A stretch of 64,000 bases of DNA, from positions 28,013,021-28,077,020 of the forward strand of contig JARCOQ010000008.1 of NCBI GenBank assembly GCA_029207755.1, in the 5' to 3' direction. Below the pieces are notes generated by a model. It was not told the DNA's origin. It did not search any database and was given only the letters and a program-made list of their open reading frames with translations. A program made the position numbers and the translations under genes. Shown here in pieces: positions 24,701-31,400 of the stretch (within the stretch, counting starts at the first letter, position 1; every line of letters starts with the position of its first letter). Source of the DNA: Chamaea fasciata (lineage: Eukaryota; Chordata; Aves; Passeriformes; Sylviidae).

Positions 24701-25938
24701 CACAGAGGAATTTCCACCATCTCCTCCTAGGCTGAGCCCAGTGACAACTGCACTGGGCAGGACTCCAGAGGGTGAAGCAGGGCCGAAGGGCACAGCATGA
24801 TTGCCACTGATCAGGCCCTTCTCCTCTTTTCAGTCTCCGGCCAGCATGAAGTCGGTGCTGCAGGCAGGCTGGCTGCTCACGGTGGCTGTGGGGAATACCT
24901 TTGTGCTCATTGTTGCCGAGGCTGCACCAATGGCACAGGTATGGTTTGGCTCTTAAAACAGAGGTCATTCTTTACAACAGGCTTCTGGTGCTTCTGGATG
25001 GCCGTGTCCTGGTGCACAGCTTCTCTGCCCAGCCCCAGGCTCCTGCACCTGAGTGACAGCAGCCCACTCTGAGCTGTGGCTCAGCCCCTGCTCTGTGGGG
25101 CCCTCAGTGGTGCTGCCCTGGGGGGCACTGGCCTTCCCTGACACCCCCAGTGGCAGCAAGTAACTGACCTGCACTGGTAATGCTGCTGGAGCTCAGCTCT
25201 AGGCAAGCTGGCTGTGTCCATGGCTGCCACATGTTGAGTTGCTCGCCAGAAACGAGACCAGTGGGCACTCAGCTCTTCCTCAAGGGTCTCACTTGGGGAA
25301 TCCTGCCAGGCCAGCTGCCTGTGGCATCCCTGAGATGTCAGGCTAAAGGGGGAGGTGGTGGTGCAGAGGTAGTTTAATTCAGGCTGTGAAAATTCTGGGA
25401 TGATGCCATGGAGGTGTGAATTTGGGCTTATTTCTGGCCAGCATGAATGTGCCTCTCACAAAAGGATCTTGTGAGCAAAAAGCCCAGGTAGATATGTTCC
25501 AGTCAGATTTGTAAGAAAAGATTTCATGAAACCAACTCAATCTAACTGTTTTGTTTGAAGAGGTATCACATATTTGTAATTACATTATGTGTACAAGCAT
25601 TTACCAGAAAACAGGATGAGAAAGTTTCTGTCTTGTGAGCCAGTTTGGAAACTAAAAAATAATTTTCACACAGCTCTTTAAAAAGCACTTGAAAGTGCAG
25701 AGATATCCTCTGGACTGAGAGTCTGGGGTCTCCTGACCTGCTGTTCTTTTTTCTTTCCTAGTGGGCTGAATTTGTCTTGTTCACTGTTCTCCTCTTTGCT
25801 GTGTGCATTATTTTCTCCATCATGGGATATTTCTATGTCAGTGTGGATCCAGAGGACCTAGAAGAAAAGGAAGAGAAGAGAGAGACCTCAAGCAGAGGAA
25901 ACATGATTGGTCTTGTTACTCAGAAAACAAAGCTCTAA
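692..25938 (+). CDS. SLC15A2: SLC15A2 (PEPT2) proton-coupled oligopeptide transporter, 17 C-terminal exons, 5' end outside window
   Basis: Joined exons: 692-782, 2812-2889, 5354-5436, 6428-6514, 6827-6916, 7242-7286, 9548-9580, 10648-10736, 12452-12533, 14476-14601, 14965-15129, 17762-17808, 19915-20025, 21102-21198, 23675-23821, 24834-24938, 25762-25938. Together they give 1653 nt, 550 residues plus TAA, with every junction in phase and GT-AG. The family moves di- and tripeptides and peptide-like drugs with protons across the plasma membrane; PEPT2 is the high-affinity form of kidney and brain. Seen here: the PTR2 signature in TM5, TM7 with T-R-V-L-F-L then [16 protein letters not shown] in TM8, and G-E-V-M-F-S in TM10. 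The Arg of TM7 and Asp of TM8 correspond to a charge pair studied in PEPT1, and the TM10 Glu to a substrate-contact residue. PEPT2 rather than PEPT1 is favoured by L-Q-P-D-Q-M-Q followed by [13 protein letters not shown], and the ending G-N-M-I ... K-T-K-L. Human PEPT2 is about 729 residues, so about 180 N-terminal residues are upstream. Confidence 0.95.
783..2811 (+). other. SLC15A2: SLC15A2 intron, 2.0 kb
   Basis: No exon seen. A stretch near 1035-1110 weakly resembles an old CR1 3' end (see separate entry). It ends in a 13-base poly-T run before the acceptor cag. Confidence 0.7.
1035..1110 (-). repeat. Possible decayed CR1 3' fragment
   Basis: The segment reads like ggaaggaccc ... ggtcatctaatcct ... 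gccagtgaaggac, which recalls the reverse complement of a CR1 3' end (...ggtcatctagtccaacc...tgcaatgaacagggac). Similarity is by eye and poor, and no octamer tail remains. Confidence 0.25.
2812..2889 (+). CDS. SLC15A2: SLC15A2 exon 2 of window: loop and TM6
   Basis: Acceptor tttcag, donor gtgagt. It completes the split Gly codon and encodes [20 protein letters not shown] then TM6. The two Cys of C-F-G-E-D-C are conserved in PEPT2. The exon ends with one base of a Val codon. Confidence 0.95.
2890..5353 (+). other. SLC15A2: SLC15A2 intron, 2.5 kb
   Basis: No coding exon, RNA gene or recognisable mobile element was seen. Unique-looking AT-rich sequence with stop-rich frames. Confidence 0.65.
5354..5436 (+). 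CDS. SLC15A2: SLC15A2 exon 3 of window: end of TM6, cytosolic loop start
   Basis: Acceptor tttcag, donor gtaagt. It encodes [26 protein letters not shown], then Ile-Gly. The K-x-P-P-x-G-N motif opens the long cytosolic TM6-TM7 loop. The end at GGT is fixed by phase, because the next exon starts in phase 0; a Trp stands at the corresponding place in human PEPT2 (from memory). Confidence 0.92.
5437..6427 (+). other. SLC15A2: SLC15A2 intron, 1.0 kb, with CR1 tail
   Basis: Contains the + strand CR1 tail at about 6127-6203. Otherwise nothing recognised. Confidence 0.7.
6127..6203 (+). mobile_element. CR1 LINE 3' tail fragment
   Basis: Reads ctttcaactcaggatattct followed by degenerate copies of the octamer ATTCTRTG (aagattcaatgattctgtgattc). 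That octamer array is the hallmark 3' terminus of CR1 elements. Only about 75 bp of the 3' end is left, inserted in sense orientation to SLC15A2. Confidence 0.8.
6428..6514 (+). CDS. SLC15A2: SLC15A2 exon 4 of window: cytosolic loop
   Basis: Acceptor ccctag, donor gtaagt; phase 0 to 0, 29 residues. It encodes [11 protein letters not shown] ... [11 protein letters not shown]. The H-W-L-D-W-A block is conserved in PEPT1 and PEPT2 just before TM7. Confidence 0.96.
6515..6826 (+). other. SLC15A2: SLC15A2 intron, 0.3 kb
   Basis: Short intron; nothing else recognised. Confidence 0.8.
6827..6916 (+). CDS. SLC15A2: SLC15A2 exon 5 of window: TM7
   Basis: Acceptor ttttag, donor gtacag; phase 0 to 0, 30 residues. 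It encodes [17 protein letters not shown] then [13 protein letters not shown]. The Arg corresponds to the charge-pair Arg of PEPT1 TM7 (family knowledge). The Trp of F-W-A-L lies in the substrate cavity. Confidence 0.97.
6917..7241 (+). other. SLC15A2: SLC15A2 intron, 0.3 kb
   Basis: Short intron ending in a pyrimidine-rich acceptor (tctccttag). Nothing else recognised. Confidence 0.8.
7242..7286 (+). CDS. SLC15A2: SLC15A2 exon 6 of window: 45-nt exon after TM7
   Basis: Acceptor ccttag, donor gtaagt; 15 residues, [23 protein letters not shown] is near invariant in animal PEPTs. Its small size makes it easy to miss in gene prediction. Confidence 0.96.
7287..9547 (+). other. SLC15A2: SLC15A2 intron, 2.3 kb, with CCAT microsatellite
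   Basis: Holds the tetranucleotide repeat at 8846-8903. The long open frames here are shadows of the repeat or of random sequence. No exon seen. Confidence 0.7.
8846..8903. repeat. (CCAT)n tetranucleotide microsatellite
   Basis: About 14 tandem units, the first ones CCGT and the rest CCAT. Reads as Pro-Ser-Ile-His on + and Met-Asp-Gly-Trp on -, which gives artefactual open frames. Confidence 0.97.
9548..9580 (+). CDS. SLC15A2: SLC15A2 exon 7 of window: 33-nt microexon
   Basis: Acceptor tttcag, donor gtaaaa; 11 residues, [18 protein letters not shown] is shared by PEPT1 and PEPT2 just before TM8. Phase 0 at both ends, so skipping would keep frame. Confidence 0.95.
9581..10647 (+). other. SLC15A2: SLC15A2 intron, 1.1 kb
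   Basis: No exon or mobile element recognised. Open frames at 9932-10311 have no splice support or recognised similarity. Confidence 0.65.
10648..10736 (+). CDS. SLC15A2: SLC15A2 exon 8 of window: TM8
   Basis: Acceptor ttgcag, donor gtaagt. It encodes [20 protein letters not shown], then L-I-N-M-C-K-L-N-F, ending in two bases of a Thr codon. The Asp of P-I-F-D is the partner of the TM7 Arg in PEPT1 work. L-N-P-L-L is PEPT2-like. Confidence 0.96.
10737..12451 (+). other. SLC15A2: SLC15A2 intron, 1.7 kb
   Basis: No exon, RNA gene or clear repeat seen. Confidence 0.65.
12452..12533 (+). CDS. SLC15A2: SLC15A2 exon 9 of window: TM9
   Basis: Acceptor ccatag, donor gtaagt. After the split Thr codon it encodes [20 protein letters not shown], then V-I-E-V-K-I-N. 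R-K-M-A-x-G-M-x-L-A is the conserved start of TM9. Confidence 0.96.
12534..14475 (+). other. SLC15A2: SLC15A2 intron, 1.9 kb
   Basis: No exon seen. A T-rich stretch with (TG)n lies near 12917-12960. Nothing else recognised. Confidence 0.65.
14476..14601 (+). CDS. SLC15A2: SLC15A2 exon 10 of window: start of extracellular domain
   Basis: Acceptor attag, donor gtaagc; 42 residues, phase 0 to 0, from E-T-D-M-P to E-S-F-Q. R-V-L-N-L-A matches the opening strand of the PEPT2 extracellular domain. This domain between TM9 and TM10 folds as two immunoglobulin-like lobes in PEPTs (family knowledge) and diverges fast. Confidence 0.9.
14602..14964 (+). other. SLC15A2: SLC15A2 intron, 0.36 kb
   Basis: Short intron; nothing recognised. 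Confidence 0.8.
14965..15129 (+). CDS. SLC15A2: SLC15A2 exon 11 of window: extracellular domain
   Basis: Acceptor ccacag, donor gtgagt; 55 residues. Landmarks are A-E-Y-S-K-L near the start and K-E-K-S-V-Y-S-L, which matches the Y-S-K-L and Q-E-K-x-W-Y-S-L positions of PEPT2. One N-glycosylation sequon, N-Y-T, is visible. Confidence 0.9.
15130..17761 (+). other. SLC15A2: SLC15A2 intron, 2.6 kb
   Basis: No exon, RNA gene or clear mobile element. An AT-rich TTATTATT-type stretch lies at about 16606-16670. Confidence 0.65.
17762..17808 (+). CDS. SLC15A2: SLC15A2 exon 12 of window: 47-nt exon, extracellular domain
   Basis: Acceptor ctatag, donor gtagga. It encodes [15 protein letters not shown] plus two bases of Arg. 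N-G-L-A-A-V-R followed by F-I-N matches the N-G-x-x-x-V-R-F-V-N junction of PEPTs, which fixes the frame. Confidence 0.93.
18346..18602. repeat. A-rich low-complexity tract with AACCC-like runs
   Basis: About 250 bp almost without G or T runs, built of A-runs separated by CC or CCC (aaaaaccccaaaccc, aaccaaaccc). A short ordinary stretch interrupts it at about 18480-18520. It is not a regular telomeric TTAGGG array. Confidence 0.85.
19158..19640 (-). mobile_element. CR1 LINE, 5'-truncated 3' end
   Basis: Read on the - strand it shows the familiar avian CR1 3' segment: ggctgttcagcctggagaag, then a g-g-a-c-t-t-c-t-t-a-c-a-a-g region, aatggctttaaactgaaag, ggttagat, and ctttcaacccagaccattct before the degenerate octamer end near 19160. 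About 480 bp, no intact reverse-transcriptase frame. It lies antisense in an SLC15A2 intron. Confidence 0.95.
19915..20025 (+). CDS. SLC15A2: SLC15A2 exon 13 of window: extracellular domain
   Basis: Acceptor ttgcag, donor gtaagt. After the split Arg it encodes [14 protein letters not shown] ... N-Y-S-A-S-E-Y. Two sequons are visible, N-L-T and N-Y-S. D-V-N-x-x and the S-x-Y spacing match human PEPT2. Confidence 0.93.
20026..21101 (+). other. SLC15A2: SLC15A2 intron, 1.1 kb
   Basis: No exon or mobile element recognised. Confidence 0.65.
21102..21198 (+). CDS. SLC15A2: SLC15A2 exon 14 of window: end of extracellular domain
   Basis: Acceptor atctag, donor gtaagt. It encodes Y-N-N-G-K-C ... [13 protein letters not shown], then [16 protein letters not shown] is diagnostic for PEPT2. 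A second gtaagt lies 26 bases downstream within a short duplication. Confidence 0.95.
21199..21250 (+). repeat. Imperfect 26-bp tandem duplication across the exon 14 donor
   Basis: The donor gtaagtgatggtgtgataattcctgt is followed by gtaagtgaaagtgataattcctgt. Both copies carry GTAAGT (21199-21204 and 21225-21230). Confidence 0.85.
21251..23674 (+). other. SLC15A2: SLC15A2 intron, remainder (intron is 2.5 kb)
   Basis: No coding exon, RNA gene or mobile element recognised. Acceptor ctgctag after a poly-T stretch. Confidence 0.65.
23675..23821 (+). CDS. SLC15A2: SLC15A2 exon 15 of window: TM10
   Basis: Acceptor tgctag, donor gtactc (weak); 49 residues, phase 0 to 0. It encodes W-K-S-E-D-I-K-A-N then [18 protein letters not shown] and T-G-L-A-F-S-Y-S-Q. 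The Glu of S-A-G-E-V-M-F-S is the TM10 acidic residue that contacts the peptide amino end in PEPTs (family knowledge). Confidence 0.97.
23822..24833 (+). other. SLC15A2: SLC15A2 intron, 1.0 kb
   Basis: No exon or mobile element recognised. Confidence 0.7.
24834..24938 (+). CDS. SLC15A2: SLC15A2 exon 16 of window: TM11
   Basis: Acceptor tttcag, donor gtatgg; 35 residues. It encodes [20 protein letters not shown] then [19 protein letters not shown]-x-W-L-L-T-x-A-V-G-N is near invariant in animal PEPTs. Confidence 0.97.
24939..25761 (+). other. SLC15A2: SLC15A2 last intron, 0.8 kb
   Basis: GC-richer first half, no exon recognised. Acceptor tttcctag. Confidence 0.75.
25762..25938 (+). CDS. SLC15A2: SLC15A2 last coding exon: TM12 and C-terminal tail
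   Basis: 58 codons then TAA (25936-25938). It encodes [22 protein letters not shown], an E/K-rich stretch ([13 protein letters not shown]), then G-N-M-I-G-L and Q-K-T-K-L. The last three residues T-K-L fit a class I PDZ ligand. PEPT2 is known to bind PDZ scaffolds of the brush border. Confidence 0.97.
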   Translation, partial: WAEFVLFTVLLFAVCIIFSIMGYFYVSVDPEDLEEKEEKRETSSRGNMIGLVTQKTKL

Positions 25939-28353
25939 CACATCATGGGTTGGATTTTTTTTTTTTTAATCTAGTTATGAGAAGGTAAAAGAAGGATGGG
26001 GACAGTGTTACTTTATTTTAGAGCATTGCAGTCTTTATTACTCAAAATGTAGCCACCTTATAAATGGGACCAAATAGCCCTCTATAAAAACAATGGGGGT
26101 CCTTAAATCAGAGCAAAACTCCCTGGGAAAGCTCCTCAGGTATTAAAAGCCCTTATTAGTAATTACAGTGTAATTTACAACCTGCCCATCTTTTTAAGCA
26201 TGGAATGCTGTCCTGTGATTTTGCCTGAAACGTATACTTAGGGCAGCAGGGAGGAAGGGTGGAAGGTATGCTATATGACACAAAAATCTGGAGATGTTAT
26301 GAGAAAAGAAAGAGGAAAAACTAGTATAGGAATTAGGGAAGAATAGATGTTAGTGACAGAAGGATTTTTAATGCCATCATCAAGGCCTGTAAGGGTTATA
26401 CACAGTCCCAAAGGATTTCATCATGTAACTCTCCTTATGAGTATTTCATCCCATTATTGCATGTTATGAATGGTTCTGATTTATGATTTTCACCTTCAGG
26501 CTCAGAAGTAATAACAGGGAATTAAATTCTGCAGGCTAAAATATTCCCAAAACACTGCTGACAAAGACAGGCATGCTACCACCTCTCCAATACCCATTTT
26601 TTTTCCCCTAGAAGTTTTTAGCAACTGATTGTGTTCTTTGATTAGACATGATTAGAGAGTTGGTTTATGCTTTCTTATTTCAGAATTCCAGACAGTTATT
26701 TGCCATCTTCCTATACATTAAGCCTTTATTGGGCATTTTCTTTTACAGCACCTGTCACTGCAAGTTAGGATATGGCTGATTTCTTATCTCATGCCTCAGT
26801 TATTCCCCACTGGGAGACAAGTTGCAGTAGTTTCTATAAAATTCCAGGCATCCTGCAGTGAGTTATTTACAAGGATGCACTTTATCATTTTTTCAGTCTA
26901 CAAGAGGAGACCATGGCATATGAGATTTTCCTCCTTGTTTTTCTGTTTTACCAAACTTCGGATATAGCAATTTTGTTGGAATTGTGATATAATTGTCTGA
27001 TTTTCCTCAACTGCGTGAAGCTGTGATTTCATGTTCTGCATAGGAGTAATTCAACCACTGCTGATCTAGTAAAACTCCTGAGAGAGACCCTGCCTTCCTC
27101 TGTCACTTCAAGGCCACAGTTGTATCAGGTATGGCCTAATTTAAAACACGGTTGTCAATAGGATCTTCATGTTCACAGAATATAGATTTTAAATTATGCT
27201 TCCCTCTTCCATCTTGGCATTGGCCATAGGTGGTTGCTGATACTTGGAGATTACAAAATACATGTTTAATTTAATTCCTGTTCAGGACAGTGCTAGGAAA
27301 TACACTTAGTTTGACGCCTCAGTTCCTTTGATGTGCTGCCAGTGTGTGTGTATCTTCTTGAGTAACACTAAGAAAACACAGCTTTTTGGTTTCTAAGTCA
27401 CAGCCTAAGATTGCTCCCTCTGCTTCCAGTCCTAAATGGGCATGGACTTTCACCACTAGTTCTGCACAGGCTCCTGCCCGCTGTGAAGTAGCATCTGGGG
27501 TTGTGCCAGAGGGGAACCATGGTCTCATCAGATAAATGAGAAGAGGCTGCAGATGTGCACGCAGGAACACTCGGGGTGGTTCAGTCCATGCAGAGACATT
27601 TATTTAGCTGTGTGGTGGCTGGATCCGGGCAGCTGAACCCTGCAACTCCATGGGGAAGGAAGGGCATTGAAAGCCACCTATTAGGTCATCCAACCTGCTT
27701 CTCAGAAGCCAAGTGAGGATTATTCCCCTCTGTTCCTTCTGGTATTGTTCTCCTGCTGTGATTCTTTGTGTGGGTTCTTTCTCCTCCAAGCATTGTTGTT
27801 TTCCTAATCCCATTTTATGACACACTGTGAATCAGCTCAGAGGCTGCTGAATCACTCTGCTGTGATGCTGTTTGACCAGCTTCCAGCTTGAAGCACTAAT
27901 AGAAAGCATTTCTTCCTCCACCCACTGCAAACAAAACGAAAATCCCCAAACTGAAGGAATGGCCAGGCTCCAGTTACACTGAACAAACACAATTTAGAAT
28001 TATTGGAGCATTTAATTTTTTATAAGCCTTGAATTTGTAAGTATGTTGGGCTTCGAGGGCCTATGTGGTGAAGAGACAAATGAAAATTATTGAAACGCTT
28101 TCCTTGGGAAGCACTTGGTAAGCAGTTCAGAGCTCCATGAAGGAAAGCAAGGTATCCAGATCGCTAAGACTACATCTGCTTGAGAACCTCTTGATTATTT
28201 TTTTTGTTTGTTTTATTTCCTCATTGGCGACACTACCAGACACTGTCGCAGACTCTGAGCTTAATTTAAAGGAATCATTCCAAACTCATAAAAGATACAT
28301 TTAGGATGTCATCTGTATCTGCTTCTTAGACCCTGATGCCAAATTGCCCCTTT

Positions 28354-28387
28354 CCAAACATCTCCATGTTCCAAACATCTCCATGTT
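28354..28387. repeat. 17-bp tandem duplication
   Basis: The unit ccaaacatctccatgtt is present twice in direct succession, followed by a partial third (tcaaacca). Confidence 0.95.
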
Positions 28388-28473
28388 TCAAACCATCACC
28401 ATAATGCTGGGGGAAGGAAAAATTGCAATTCACAGTTGGGAAGATTATGAACAGGAAGGCAATGCTATATTTA

Positions 28474-28479
28474 AATAAA
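28474..28479 (+). terminator. First canonical AATAAA after SLC15A2
   Basis: AATAAA within ttaaataaag, about 2.5 kb past the stop. The position fits a long 3' UTR, but no clear GT-rich downstream element settles it. Confidence 0.25.
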
Positions 28480-31400
28480 GTGCTAACATGAGGCTGGGGG
28501 CTGCTCCTGCGGCCCCTCACAGGAATTGCTCAGGGGACTGTAAGACTGTTCACATTTCTCTTGGAGATGAACTGGTTACTTCTTCCCACCTGCTCATCAT
28601 CGCCTATTGACAGCTTTTTCCTTCTCTGATCTGCCTGCTTGGTTGCTGGTATGATCCTTCCCCACTGCTTCAGCTGCTGTTGTAGCTTTGCTAAATTGGA
28701 CCCATTTATTTGGAATGCACCAGCAGTTTGGAGGGATTTCCACTGGCATGCTCACAACCAGCCAGGAGTGGGCTGGGGGCTGTAGCAATGAGCTACCTTT
28801 TCTGTAGCTGGAGAAGGTGGAAAAATAGCACATTCAGCATAGCACATCTCCAGTTTTAGAGCCACAACTCCATCCTTGGAGGCCTTGCATCACTTTCAAA
28901 CGGACTCAAGATTGGATCAAAGCTTTGGGACTTAATTCCATGGATTAATGAGGTTTCTGGGTTTTTCTTCAATATGGTCACCTCAAAGATGGGGCTGTGC
29001 TCAGCTCTTAATACTCAATTTTAGAAAAATATTCTCTATTCCTCACAATTCTTTGCTTTAGGATCACAGGGAGGATCCAAAGTAGTGATAGTACATGTAA
29101 AGCTGTATGGACCTCTATAGAGAAATAGCAGTCTGCTGCCTGTCCAGCTTCACCTGTCATTGAAGACTCAGCTGTCGGTGAAGATTTTCCTGGCCCAGAT
29201 TAGGAAAAGCTCACACCACCTGACCTACAGGAATTATCCTCTCCAGCAGATGGACAGGGAAGAGGTGGTGGGGAATTTCAGATGTGTTGCTGCACAAACC
29301 TCCATGGAGATTGCAGGGGTTTGGCTTTGCTCTGCAAGTAGATGTGTTTATGTGTTTCTCTGAAGAGTGCTTTCTGTGAAAGACTTTTTTTTTGTGCAGA
29401 AAATTTCCCTTCATTTGCACTGGCTGTTGCTATTTTTCCCCTGAGCAGGTTGTAAGTGTGACCAGTGCTATTTCCAGTTTTGCATGACATAAGCATAAAA
29501 ATGAGATTTCAAACTCAGCAAAACAACACCTTGGCTGTTGGTTCCTTAAACTTACTTCGTCTTTCTGAGGCAGTCAGATGCCTTTAGGTAGCAAGCTGCT
29601 CTGTGTGCAGCTCAGGGCACTTACATCTCTCTTTTCTTCCATCTTCCTTTCACCACAATCCCAGAATTCCAGAAGATGAGCCACAGGAGGGCTGCATGGG
29701 ACTGGCTTGGATGCAGCTGGTGTGTACTGTCACCACTGGCTGAGAAACAGGAGCCTGGCCAGGTCAGGAGCTGGTTCCTCTCTGAATACCAAAATGGGGC
29801 CTGGCAAAGTAGACTGAGGCAGGGCTGGCCCTGGTGGAAGTTGTGGCTTACTGAGCAGTGGGACATGGATGTGAGTTTTATTGTGGAAGTGAAATGTATG
29901 CGAGTGAAAGGAAAAGTTTTCACTTTACTTGGCTTTGGCCTGAGGCCTCAGGCAAGGGAACTGCAGACTGATGGGCAAGGAAGAAGCAAAGGGCTGTTTG
30001 GTCAAGGTCTTCCCAATTCCTCCATGAACACTTGAAGTTACATTGAATTAATTGCAGGGAATATAAGATGAGAGAAGAGGAAAGCTCAGATGAGTAAACA
30101 GTGGATGACTTCAGGTCTTTCAGAAGAGCAGTCTCCTAGCTGGTGTTGAAGGGCCGTTGGGGGAGACGGTCACCCATGGTTTGAAAATGGGTTTGGCATT
30201 CCAGAGTACTGCAAAGACCAGCACGAAGACTAGCACTGGTGGGTCTGCACTGACCAGAGGAGAAGGAGGTGGCTGTACCCTGGCAATGTCCCCACCATCC
30301 CTGGGAGCCACCACCTTGGATTAACTATTGGGACAGAACAAACAACTGAATGGTATTACAGATGTGATTAGCACAGGAGGCAGAGCTACAGTTAGGAGTG
30401 GTTAACAAGTTTTAGCCAGGGTCATACACTGAAGAATAATCTCCTTTTTTCTCTGCACTGAATTTCTTTGCTGAGCTACAAGAACCACTCTCTAACACTA
30501 GCTGCTTAGGCTTCAGAGATCAGTGCCATGGCAGATACCACAGCTGCTGAATTTTGGATGGTACCAGACTCTGCATTTCATTATCAATACATTTGTTATT
30601 GTGATAGAATTTTAAAACAGCATTTAAGAGATGCATCTGGTTCCAGATGTTGACAGATCTGACCAGGGTTTTGCATGTTGATAGCTGGATTCACTAGCTG
30701 TTGATAGCTAGTCGTTCATGTTAATGTGTGTGATAAACTTCTCATGTAGATGTAGAATTTAGAATTGTCCTTTAGAATTCTCCAGCAGCTTAGAAAAAAA
30801 GCCCTGAAGCTCCGCATGAAGCTGGCTAAACATGAACTGTGGCATTGCTTCCTCGAGGGAGCTTCACATGTGCTTTGTAAAGCAGGGACCCTCATTCATC
30901 TCCTGCAAAGTGCTCCCCAGAGAGACAAAAATGGGGGACACAAACATTTTGCCTTGAGAAGGGCTCATGTTGCCTAATAGAAATTGCATGAAAGAAAATA
31001 ATTGCTTTGCTTAAAATCCCTCCTTCCTCACCATCTCAGGTGGACAACAAGGAAGGAAACTCTTACTGAGCTTTGTATGAAGGAGCTGCTGCATCTTCTC
31101 AAAGTCTTTTCATGCTGTGTTTTCCCAGCAGATCAGCATTAACCTGGCTTTAGCACCTGTAGATCAGAAGACTGTCAGGATGCAGAGCAGCCACACAGCA
31201 GGCTCCCACAGTCAGCTGATCAACTCTGATCTCTTCATTTTTAATGAATAGTAGTAGCAGTTATCCTGCAGGGCTCAGTCAGTCAGAATTGCTCTAAATT
31301 TAGGCCACAACTAAGGACCTGAGAGAACTGTAATCAACAAGAAAAATAGCTAAAGTCTCAAAAACCTGCTACACCACTGACTTAGTGCTTAACTAAAATT

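Larger units (their letters stand above)
25939..28479 (+). other. SLC15A2: Probable SLC15A2 3' UTR and flank
   Basis: AT-rich and stop-rich. No canonical AATAAA is seen between the stop codon and 28474-28479; ATTAAA variants occur near 26144 and 26522. PEPT2 transcripts have long 3' UTRs, so a transcript end anywhere here is possible. It holds a 17-bp direct duplication at 28354-28387. Confidence 0.4.

Noticed and set aside
692..25938. SLC15A1 (PEPT1) as the identity of the transporter
   Set aside because: L-N-P-L-L in TM8, L-G-L-L-D-F-G-A before TM10 and the G-N-M-I ... T-K-L ending are PEPT2 features; PEPT1 ends differently.
27640..27720. CR1-like string (ttaggtcatccaacctgc)
   Set aside because: Only about 18 bases resemble the CR1 3' end; no flanking element body or octamer tail.
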